Shown here: positions 6,721-12,438 of the stretch, in pieces | How positions within the stretch are numbered: the first letter of the stretch is position 1 | Layout: every line of letters starts with the position of its first letter | Origin: JAAFIM01 sp964467315 | GTDB lineage: Bacteria; Bacteroidota; Bacteroidia; Chitinophagales; Saprospiraceae | Assembly (NCBI GenBank): GCA_964467315.1 | Contig: CAYXSA010000111.1 | Coordinates: forward strand, 1-12,438 | Length of the DNA stretch: 12,438 nucleotides | Direction of reading: 5' to 3' | Made by a program: the position numbers and the translations under genes | Notes under the pieces: generated by a model | Told to the model about the DNA's origin: nothing | Databases searched by the model: none | What the model saw: the letters and a program-made list of their open reading frames with translations, nothing else

Positions 6721-6885
6721 GGGCGTGCCCGCCGCGCCGCCGCCCGCCGCAAAGGACGGCGGGCGCTGTAGGGACAAGGCATACCTTGTCCCTACAGTAC
6801 GCGGCGCGGGGTCGGGCTATTCGGGGCGTTTCACCATCGCCCCTGTCAGGGGCGAATGTTGATTCGCCCCTACTATCCCTCACGC
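6721..6885 (-). repeat. Modular dispersed repeat, copy D
   Basis: Read on the minus strand, the boxes occur in the order CGTGAGGGATAG, GAATAGCCCGACCCCG, GGGCACGCCC, as in the copies at 2241 and 6985. The insert segments are palindromes: AGGGGCGAA/TTCGCCCCT (6848-6871) and a 14-bp perfect stem CTGTAGGGACAAGG/CCTTGTCCCTACAG with loop CATA (6766-6797), plus GC-rich runs of CCGCC. It lies in the 532-base gap between the ferredoxin and rhodanese genes. Between this copy and the next (6886-6984) no further feature is recognisable. Confidence 0.8.
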
Positions 6886-6984
6886 ATTTCGGTCAGTGTA
6901 TCGCAGTGCCAAGCCGCAAAGTTAATCCGTTATTGTGAGATGCGCGCCATTGGTGTATGGGAAAATGCTTTATTTGGAGCGACT

Positions 6985-7103
6985 GCGTGAGGGATAGGAG
7001 CGGAACCACCGAAGCGCGAAGCGCTGAAGGTGATGTAGCGGATAGCCCGACCGCCGCCTGTAGAGCCGTAGCATGCTACGGCTCTACAGGCGGCGGGCAC
7101 GCC
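6985..7103 (+). repeat. Modular dispersed repeat, copy B, with a perfect 40-base palindrome
   Basis: The boxes GCGTGAGGGATAG, GGATAGCCCGACCG and GGGCACGCC are in the same order as copy A. The first insert is CACC...GGTG around GAAGCGCGAAGCGC. The second is a perfect 40-base palindrome at 7054-7093 (half-site CCGCCTGTAGAGCCGTAGCA). The core of this palindrome recurs at 3442-3461. A short run of the ATTCGTCATTCG type follows at 7117-7140. Confidence 0.85.
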
Positions 7104-7150
7104 ATAGAATTACTTCGTAATTCGTCACTCGTCATTCGTAACTAATTCCG

Positions 7151-7158
7151 TATATTTG
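7151..7158 (+). promoter_or_regulatory. Candidate -7 element of the rhodanese-like gene
   Basis: TATATTTG matches the Bacteroidota -7 consensus TAnnTTTG exactly and lies 47 bases before the ATG. No clear TTG is found at the -33 position, so this is only a candidate. Confidence 0.4.
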
Positions 7159-7205
7159 CGGGAACTTTTTTATTACCAGCCATTATTTTGCCTCCCTGCT
7201 GTTTT

Positions 7206-7850
7206 ATGAATGTACGATATTTTTTAATGCTCTGCTTTTGTCTATTTTTGGGACAGACTTTTGCGCAAAGAGACCCCTTTGCCGACGCAAAAAGCAGCGA
7301 TATTATCCCCAAAAGCGCCCTGCCTAAGGAGATCATCGATACCAGCCTTATCGACGAGGTCGAAATACCCGCCCTCGCAGAAGAAGGCGAGCGCAAGTCC
7401 CGCCCCGATAAAAAAACAGAAACGTCCAGCAAAGACGATAAAACCATACCCGTACTGACCTGCGGGCAACTCGACGAGCTGCGGCGCAACCTCTCGCCCA
7501 CCCAAAAACTCTATGTGCTCGATGCGCGCAGCAGCAAAGAGTTTAATATGAGCCATATCGCAGGCGCAAAACGCATCGGTTTGGAGGATTTCAACGCCGA
7601 AAGCGTCTGGGCTTACAACCGCAAGGCGACCCTCGTCGTGTACTCCTTCAAAGGCGAGCAAGGCGATAAAATTGGGCTGGAACTGCGCGAATTGGGCTTT
7701 ACGAATGTATATAATCTGCAAGGCTCGCTCGTCGAATGGGTCAATCAAGGTTTCCCAATCGTAGACTCCTCTGGCAATGGCACGACCAAAGTCCAAGTCC
7801 AAAATAAAGCCCAAGCTAAAGCCCTGAAAAAGGCGAAAGGCGTGTATTGA
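7206..7850 (+). CDS. Exported rhodanese-like protein lacking the catalytic cysteine
   Basis: The 214-residue product has a signal peptide (MNVRYFLMLCFCLFLGQTFA, cleavage expected near AQ/RD), then a charged, K/E/D-rich linker (about 21-80) and a single rhodanese domain (about 83-190). Domain landmarks are LYVLDARSSKEFNMSHIAGA and the C-terminal LGFTNVYNLQGSLVEWVNQGFP. Rhodaneses transfer sulfur through a cysteine in the loop after the fourth strand (YCxxGxxA/S). Here the loop reads VVYSFKGEQGDK, with serine at that position, so sulfur transfer is unlikely and a binding or structural role in the periplasm is more probable. ATG 7206 was chosen over 7188 because it begins the signal peptide. The C-terminal tail is rich in K, Q and A. 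Confidence 0.85.
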   Translation: MNVRYFLMLCFCLFLGQTFAQRDPFADAKSSDIIPKSALPKEIIDTSLIDEVEIPALAEEGERKSRPDKKTETSSKDDKTIPVLTCGQLDELRRNLSPTQKLYVLDARSSKEFNMSHIAGAKRIGLEDFNAESVWAYNRKATLVVYSFKGEQGDKIGLELRELGFTNVYNLQGSLVEWVNQGFPIVDSSGNGTTKVQVQNKAQAKALKKAKGVY

Positions 7851-7942
7851 GTTACGAGTTGCGAATGACGAGTTAAACGCGTAGCGAAAGTACTGCTGCC
7901 GCGTAGCGCCTTATGTGTGCTGTGCTAAAAAACGAATTACGA

Positions 7943-8710
7943 ATGCGCAAGACAATCAATTTTATAGGGTTACTGCCTTTGTTGGCTTTTTTCCTCTTGC
8001 AGTCGACGGCTTGTCGGCGCGAGGTAGAGCCTTTTGCGCCCTTGAATTATGATTTTTCGCCCTTAGACAGCGGGAAGTATATCATTTATCAGGTCGACTC
8101 TATCCTTTACGACGAATACAACGAAAGCGTAGACACGCTTTCTTATCAAGTAAAGTACGAATACAGCCGCATGGAAGGCGATGCAGCCGATGAGCCTATT
8201 TATCGCTTAAATTATTCGCATCGCAGCGATAGTTCGCAAAATTGGCAACTGATGCAGGTCTTTGCGGCGAAAAATACGGACAATCAATTTCAGCTCGTAG
8301 AAGACAATCAGCGTCTGATAAAATTGGTGTATCCGATTGAAGAGGGGGGCGCTTGGAATGGCTTGCCCTTCATTCGGCGGGATACGAGCATAGAGATACG
8401 GGGTGGCAGCATCAACCTATATAAGGACTGGGACGAATTCCGATACGAGCAAGTATATGCGAGCCAGATCATCGGCGGCGTAGTCTACGACAGCACGATA
8501 ACGGTTATACAAGTCGATAAAACCAACAATATCGAGCGCCGTTATTCGCGGGAGTGTTATGCCAAAGGCATTGGACTGATAGAGAAAGAAATGTGGATAC
8601 TCGATACGCAATGCGGCGGTGATATTGCGAGCTGTATTGGTACGCCTTGGGAGGAAAAAGCCGAAAAAGGTTTTATATTGCGGGCACGTATCCTCTCGCA
8701 TAATTTTTAG
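7943..8710 (+). CDS. Lipoprotein of unknown function
   Basis: The 255-residue product starts with MRKTINFIGLLPLLAFFLLQ followed by the lipobox-like STAC, giving Cys24 as the probable lipid anchor. The mature part is predominantly beta strand, with segments such as GKYIIYQVDSILYDEYN, TLSYQVKYEYSR and YAKGIGLIEKEMWI, a pattern seen in uncharacterised lipoproteins of Bacteroidota. No enzymatic motif is visible. The start at 7943 was preferred to 7913 because the signal sequence begins there. The subtilase gene starts one base after the stop codon, so the two are almost certainly co-transcribed; the lipoprotein may be a surface partner of the protease, but this is only inference. Confidence 0.8.
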   Translation: MRKTINFIGLLPLLAFFLLQSTACRREVEPFAPLNYDFSPLDSGKYIIYQVDSILYDEYNESVDTLSYQVKYEYSRMEGDAADEPIYRLNYSHRSDSSQNWQLMQVFAAKNTDNQFQLVEDNQRLIKLVYPIEEGGAWNGLPFIRRDTSIEIRGGSINLYKDWDEFRYEQVYASQIIGGVVYDSTITVIQVDKTNNIERRYSRECYAKGIGLIEKEMWILDTQCGGDIASCIGTPWEEKAEKGFILRARILSHNF

Positions 8711-8711
8711 T

Positions 8712-10394
8712 ATGTCGCGCTCGTCAATTTCGGTTGCGCCTTTTTGGTGCTGCTTTATAGTATTTTCGCTTATTTCTGTATTGCCTTGTGCTGCGCAGCC
8801 TGCGCCGTATGAGGTTTTTTGCATAGAATTTACGGACAAGCACAATAGCCCTTATACCTTGCTTCGCCCGCAGGATTTTTTGAGCGCTCGCTCTATAGAG
8901 CGTCGCAGAGCGCAGGGCATTGCTTTAGACGAATACGATTTGCCTATCGACCCTGCGTATTTGGGGGCTGTGGTGCAGGCGGGTGGGGAGATACGTTTAG
9001 TTTCTCGCTGGCTCAATGCGGCGGCAATTTATGCGCCCGATTCGCTGGTGCGGGCGCGCATTGATGCCCTGCCTTTTGTGCGGCGGGTTTTCCCTTTGGG
9101 CTATCGGCGCTTGCCACAGAAGGAAAAAAACTATCCGCGCGTGGTGCGCGACACCTCCAAAGCCCGCGCCGATATCTACGGTTACGGAGCCAATCAGGCT
9201 TTTATGCTGGATATGCCTTATTTTCACGCCTTAGGCTACAGGGGCGCAGGGATACAGGTAGCGATATTCGATGGTGGTTTTGAGAATGTATACCGTATGC
9301 CTGCCTTCGATACGCTCTATGCCCGCAATCAGATTTTGGGGACGCGGGATTTTGTAGAGGGCGACGAATTTGTGTACGAAGACAGCGGACACGGCACCGA
9401 TGTACTCGCCTGTATGGCATCGAATATGCCCTATCGGCTCGTAGGCACTGCGCCCGATGCGGGCTATTATCTATTTAAGACAGAAGATACAAAGGGCGAA
9501 TTTTGGATAGAGGAATTTAATTGGGTAGCGGCGGCGGAGTATGCCGATAGTTTGGGCGTAGATGTTATCAATTCTTCGCTTGGGTATACGGTTTTTCGGG
9601 ATAGCATGATGAATTATGTCTATGAGCGCGACTTAGACGGCGAAACCAGCATCGCCTCGCGGGGCGCAGATATAGCCGTTTTCAAGGGCATCATCGTCGT
9701 CAACTCTGCGGGCAATGAGGGCAACAAAAAATGGCACTATATCGGCACTCCCGCCGATGCGCGCAATGTGATAGCTGCCGCCGCTACCGACTACGAAGGT
9801 AAAATAGCCGCCTTCTCTTCGCACGGACTTAGCGCCGACGGTCGCATAAAACCCAATCTTGCCGCTCAAGGAAAAGATACCTACGTGGCTTCTATGCTGG
9901 GTTTGTCGGTGAAAACCACCAGCGGTACTTCTTTTTCTTCGCCCGTGCTGGCGGGGGCTATAGCTTCCTGCCGTCAGGCGCTGCCCGATATGCCTGCGCT
10001 GCAATTCAAACATTTATTGGAAATCCACGCCTCTCAAGGCGCTGCACCCGATTCGCTGCTGGGCTATGGGATACCGCGTTTCGTGCGCTCTTGGACGCAG
10101 GCTATGCCCGATACTTGGATTTTTATCACGAAGCAGGGCGACTTCCACAATCGCCGCTTTTTGGCAGAGGATAAATTTACCCTTTGGGTGCAATTCACCG
10201 AAGCCGATAGCTTAGAAGTGGAGGTATACGACGCAGTCGGCAGCAGCATTTTTGAGCAAAAAAGCCGCTTTGCACCTGCCTTTTTAGACCTTTATACGGT
10301 AGAAATCCCCACTAAAAATTGGGCAAGGGGCGTATACGCGCTGCGTGTGCGCACACAAGGACGAACGAGATACATGAGCTTGTGGAAACGCTGA
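8712..10394 (+). CDS. Subtilisin-like serine protease (family S8), probable T9SS substrate
   Basis: A secreted endopeptidase of 560 residues. The N-terminal signal segment (FWCCFIVFSLISVLPCAA, about 11-28) is followed by a propeptide-like region (FTDKHNSPYTL...SARSIERRRAQGIALDEYDLPI) typical of Bacteroidota S8 proteases. The catalytic triad is complete: Asp187 in VAIFDGGFE, His227 in DSGHGTDV, Ser407 in SGTSFSSPVLAGA, with the oxyanion Asn335 in NSAGNEG. The C-terminal about 85 residues form a beta-rich domain ending GVYALRVRTQGRTRYMSLWKR-like, which resembles the type IX secretion sorting domain (split here: GVYALRVRT and QGRTRYMSLWKR). Export to the cell surface or medium is therefore likely. 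The frame is open to 8619, overlapping the lipoprotein gene, but ATG 8712 precedes the signal peptide. Confidence 0.93.
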   Translation: MSRSSISVAPFWCCFIVFSLISVLPCAAQPAPYEVFCIEFTDKHNSPYTLLRPQDFLSARSIERRRAQGIALDEYDLPIDPAYLGAVVQAGGEIRLVSRWLNAAAIYAPDSLVRARIDALPFVRRVFPLGYRRLPQKEKNYPRVVRDTSKARADIYGYGANQAFMLDMPYFHALGYRGAGIQVAIFDGGFENVYRMPAFDTLYARNQILGTRDFVEGDEFVYEDSGHGTDVLACMASNMPYRLVGTAPDAGYYLFKTEDTKGEFWIEEFNWVAAAEYADSLGVDVINSSLGYTVFRDSMMNYVYERDLDGETSIASRGADIAVFKGIIVVNSAGNEGNKKWHYIGTPADARNVIAAAATDYEGKIAAFSSHGLSADGRIKPNLAAQGKDTYVASMLGLSVKTTSGTSFSSPVLAGAIASCRQALPDMPALQFKHLLEIHASQGAAPDSLLGYGIPRFVRSWTQAMPDTWIFITKQGDFHNRRFLAEDKFTLWVQFTEADSLEVEVYDAVGSSIFEQKSRFAPAFLDLYTVEIPTKNWARGVYALRVRTQGRTRYMSLWKR

Positions 10395-10523
10395 TTGTGC
10401 TTGGTGTCATAGGTTGTGCTTTGTGTTTAGGTACTGCGCCGCTCACTTCGTTCGCCGCGCTGGTACAAGCTCGCTACGCTCGCTGGTAGCAAGTAGCATA
10501 TACTAAAATTCGTCATTCGTCAT
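10395..10523. repeat. Convergent intergenic spacer with short repeats
   Basis: Between two convergent genes lie GC-rich runs of the CTCGCTACGCTCGCTGGTA type (10469-10487), a similar CGCTCACTTCGTTCGCCGCG run, and a short ATTCGTCATTCGTCATTC repeat (about 10507-10524). The latter also occurs near 7117-7140 and, inverted, near 7850-7876. No gene or clear terminator with a T-run was identified. Confidence 0.4.
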
Positions 10524-11144
10524 TCATTCCCGCAGATACCGCCTAAATGGGCGCAAATAATGTACGCCTTTCTGCGTGCGAAAACGAGTAGGCAAAAACC
10601 AACGGCGGCGCTCGCCGTCTAAGGGCGGACGCACATCAAAATGCAGGTGCGGAAACGCCGAATAGCCCGTGTTGCCGCTCATGCCGATAAGCTGCCCTTC
10701 TTGCACGCGCTCACCTACGCGCACGACCACGCCTTTATATTGCAGATGCCAATAGCTCGCCGCCGAGCCGTCGGCGTGCTCTATAACTACATGATTGCCG
10801 AAGGGTAAAAACTTCGCTCCCAGCCCGCCGATAGTATTGCTATCTTGAGTCGAAATGACGATACCCGCCCGCGCCGCATGTATAGGCGTGCCCACAGGGA
10901 TAGCAAAATCTACCGCCAATTCGCCCGCGTGCGAAAAGGGCGTATCGTAGGTCTGCACCACCCATACGCGCCGACCTTTGGCAAAGGGAAGCGCATACAC
11001 AACGCTCGAAGTATCGCCCGCGCAAGTGCCGCGTAGCAAGTCCCGCAGGCTGCAGCCTGCGGGCAAGGCATAGTTTTTTTGCGTCGGTTTGGGTAGGCAG
11101 GCAGTCCAAAAAATAAGCGAAAATAAAAGTAAGAAGCAACGCAT
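10524..11144 (-). CDS. M23-family peptidase lipoprotein (LytM-like)
   Basis: A zinc metallopeptidase domain of the family that cleaves peptidoglycan cross-bridges, in a 206-residue lipoprotein. The signal is MRCFLLLFSLIFWTAC, with Cys16 as the probable lipid site. The zinc-site residues are present: His72 and Asp79 in SHAGELAVDF, His133 in YWHLQY, and His166 and His168 in FPHLHFDVR. The family signature VGTPIHAARAGIV (84-96) and VRVGERVQEGQLIGMSGNTG (141-160) are intact, so activity is plausible. Residues 28-35 are encoded by a perfect 22-base palindrome (11042-11063), in the linker after the lipid anchor. The gene converges with the subtilase gene. Target bond and partner are unknown. Confidence 0.92.
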   Translation of the reverse strand: MRCFLLLFSLIFWTACLPKPTQKNYALPAGCSLRDLLRGTCAGDTSSVVYALPFAKGRRVWVVQTYDTPFSHAGELAVDFAIPVGTPIHAARAGIVISTQDSNTIGGLGAKFLPFGNHVVIEHADGSAASYWHLQYKGVVVRVGERVQEGQLIGMSGNTGYSAFPHLHFDVRPPLDGERRRWFLPTRFRTQKGVHYLRPFRRYLRE

Positions 11145-11256
11145 GGGCGGGTATTTTGCACAAAATTGCAGAAAAATGTTATTTTTGCCGCGCTTCCCTC
11201 CAACAATAAGCGGGTAAGCAATGCAGAAACATTTTTTTCTCCTTATAAGTACGAAA

Positions 11257-11420
11257 GCAAAATTATTTCACATTGTTCCTCGCTTGTTTCAAACTTGAAA
11301 ACCTGCGCTACGCTTGGTTTCCAAGCCCTTGACGTGCATCAAAGCCTTCGTCGCTTGCAGCGACTACGCCTTCTTGCACTTTTATGAAACGGCGCTTTAC
11401 GGAATGTGAAATAATTTCGC
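11257..11420. repeat. 164-base element with inverted ends upstream of gcvH
   Basis: The ends (11257-11274 and 11403-11420) are 18-base inverted repeats with one mismatch, containing AAATTATTTCACATT. The interior holds small palindromes: TTTCAA/TTGAAA, CTTGG/CCAAG, and GTCGC/GCGAC around TTGCA. No open frame of note and no obvious target duplication are seen. It could be a MITE-like mobile repeat or a structured RNA leader of gcvH. The rest of the 11145-11451 gap holds only AT-rich sequence in which no clear promoter was recognised. Confidence 0.55.
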
Positions 11421-11451
11421 GCAGTTGCTTATCTTAGTTATTCTACAAGCT

Positions 11452-11829
11452 ATGGCATTCCCAAGCGAGCTGTTATACACGAAAGAACACGAATGGGTGC
11501 GCATCGAAGGCGATGTAGCCACCGTCGGCATCACGGATTTTGCTCAAGGCGAATTGGGCGACATCGTCTATGTAGACGTGCCCACGCTGGGCGATGAGCT
11601 GGCTGAAGGCGAGGTTTTTGGCTCTGTTGAAGCCGTAAAAACCGTGTCCGACCTCTTTATGCCTGTCGGCGGTAAGGTCGTAGAAGTCAATAAGGCGCTG
11701 GATTCGCAGCCCGAATTGGTCAATACCGACCCTTACAATGCGGGCTGGATGGTGCGCTTGCAGCTCAACGGCGCAGATACCTCTGCCCTGCTTTCTGCTG
11801 AAGCTTACGCCGCTTTGGTTAAAAAATAA
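11452..11829 (+). CDS. gcvH: Glycine cleavage system H protein
   Basis: The H protein carries the aminomethyl intermediate between the P, T and L proteins of the cytosolic glycine cleavage system on a lipoyl arm. The 125-residue product matches the family length, with the start ELLYTKEHEWVRIEG, the strand ITDFAQGELGDIVYVDVP and the lipoyl motif GSVEAVKTVSDL, in which Lys63 is the modified lysine. The C-terminal NTDPYNAGWMVRLQL is also typical. ATG 11452 was chosen because the frame upstream (to 11425) shows no family sequence. No gcvP or gcvT is in the window. The VanZ-like gene follows directly on the same strand. Confidence 0.96.
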   Translation: MAFPSELLYTKEHEWVRIEGDVATVGITDFAQGELGDIVYVDVPTLGDELAEGEVFGSVEAVKTVSDLFMPVGGKVVEVNKALDSQPELVNTDPYNAGWMVRLQLNGADTSALLSAEAYAALVKK

Positions 11830-11839
11830 GCGTCCGATT

Positions 11840-12205
11840 TTGCGCCTATTTTATTTCCTGCCTGCCCTCCTTTGGGCGTTGCTCATCTGGAGTCTTTCCA
11901 CCACCGACCCCGCTTCGCTGCCTCAAATCAGCTTTTTTAGCGCCGACAAAATCGGACATCTTGTATTTTATTCGGTGCTTACGATTTTATTGATTTGGGC
12001 ACTGCAAAAATGGCAAAAAACGCCGTCTATACTGGGCTGGCGGGGTTTGACATGGGCGGCGGGGCTGGCTTCTGGATACGGCGCAGGCTTGGAATTCGTG
12101 CAGGCGCGCCTGCCGTTTCGCTCCTTCGATTATGCCGATATGCTCGCCAACTGCGCGGGGGCACTGCTCGCCTGTATCGCCTATCGATTTTGGCGGCGCA
12201 AGTAA
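11840..12205 (+). CDS. VanZ-like integral membrane protein
   Basis: A small membrane protein of about 121 residues with three to four hydrophobic segments: FLPALLWALLIWSLS (about 6-20), GHLVFYSVLTILLIWAL (about 38-54), LTWAAGLASGYGAG (about 70-83) and MLANCAGALLACIAYRF (about 100-116). Family marks are DKIGHLVFY and LEFVQARLPFRSFDYADMLAN, as in VanZ-like proteins, whose general biochemical function is unclear. No ATG lies near the gcvH stop codon: the in-frame TTG at 11840 gives a product beginning MRLFYFLPALL and is the preferred start, with ATT at 11837 and an ATG at 11738 inside gcvH as alternatives. The 10-base gap to gcvH suggests co-transcription, a common pairing without a known functional link. 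Confidence 0.8.
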   Translation: MRLFYFLPALLWALLIWSLSTTDPASLPQISFFSADKIGHLVFYSVLTILLIWALQKWQKTPSILGWRGLTWAAGLASGYGAGLEFVQARLPFRSFDYADMLANCAGALLACIAYRFWRRK

Positions 12206-12221
12206 ATTGGGGCTTTTTTTG

Positions 12222-12337
12222 GGGCGTGCCCCCGCAAATGCCGCGCAAAGGGCGCGGCGCGGGGTCGGGCTATTCGGGGCATATCACCATCGCCCCTACA
12301 GGGGCGAATGTTGATTCGCCCCTACTATCCCTCACGC
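12222..12337 (-). repeat. Modular dispersed repeat, copy E
   Basis: Minus-strand orientation of the same three boxes: GCGTGAGGGATAG (12337 end), GAATAGCCCGACCCCG, then GGGGGCACGCCCC (12222 end). It shares with copy D the palindrome AGGGGCGAATGTTGATTCGC (12300-12319), which runs on through CCCTA, and the CACCATCGCCCCT segment. It follows the VanZ-like gene and could also serve as its transcript end. Confidence 0.8.
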
Positions 12338-12387
12338 GTTCCATCAGTATAACGATACATCGGAGGGACTGCCTTCGAGCCTGCTTT

Positions 12388-12438
12388 GCGTGAGGGATAG
12401 TAGGGGCGTATAAATATACGCCCCGAATAGCCCGACCG
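12388..12438 (+). repeat. Modular dispersed repeat, copy F, cut by the window edge
   Basis: GCGTGAGGGATAG is followed by a perfect hairpin, GGGGCGTATA/TATACGCCCC with loop AA (12403-12424), and GAATAGCCCGACCG. The third box would lie beyond the window. It points in the opposite direction to copy E, 50 bases away, so the two form an inverted pair. Confidence 0.75.

Noticed and set aside
7242..7814. 190-residue frame antisense to the rhodanese-like gene
   Set aside because: Shadow frame; the plus-strand gene has a signal peptide and a recognisable domain.
11145..11451. Glycine riboswitch upstream of gcvH
   Set aside because: No recognisable conserved glycine-aptamer core was seen; the region is explained better by an inverted-repeat element.
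1..12438. tRNA, rRNA or a full insertion sequence with transposase
   Set aside because: No cloverleaf, rRNA segment or transposase-like protein was recognised on either strand.

Overview
The window looks like chromosomal DNA from a member of the Bacteroidota, perhaps a Cytophagales-like lineage. This rests on the Bacteroidota-type promoter motif (TTG, about 20 bases, TAnnTTTG), a subtilase ending in a type IX secretion-like C-terminal domain, an SDR-type threonine dehydrogenase, lipoproteins, and many GC-rich palindromic repeats between genes. The lineage is inferred from gene families and was not checked by any search.

Positions 1-3317 hold a CRISPR locus read on the minus strand. From upstream to downstream it runs cas1, a repeat-filled gap, cas2, an AT-rich leader, a 17-repeat array and a terminator-like hairpin. 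The repeat, read on the minus strand, ends in AATTTCTACTATTTGTAGAT, which is the crRNA handle of Cas12a (type V-A). Neither Cas12a nor Cas4 is encoded in the window, so the adaptation genes and array stand alone here. The array appears to have its own promoter immediately before the first repeat and a strong hairpin just after the last.

Positions 3318-6673 hold a plus-strand secreted TPR protein. It converges through a long heptamer-repeat hairpin on a minus-strand pair, threonine dehydrogenase and an ISC-type [2Fe-2S] ferredoxin.

Positions 6674-7205 are mostly palindromic repeats. They are followed by a plus-strand run: an exported rhodanese-like protein without its catalytic cysteine, a lipoprotein of unknown function, and, one base later, a subtilisin-like protease likely exported by type IX secretion. 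A minus-strand M23 peptidase lipoprotein converges on the protease.

From 11145 to the end there is a 164-base structure with near-perfect inverted ends, then gcvH (glycine cleavage H protein) and a closely linked VanZ-like membrane protein, and finally an inverted pair of dispersed repeats at the window edge.

The main unusual features are the effector-less type V-A array with its own transcription signals, and two interlocking families of dispersed hairpins. Those hairpins flank and interrupt the CRISPR genes, and their stems vary while remaining paired.
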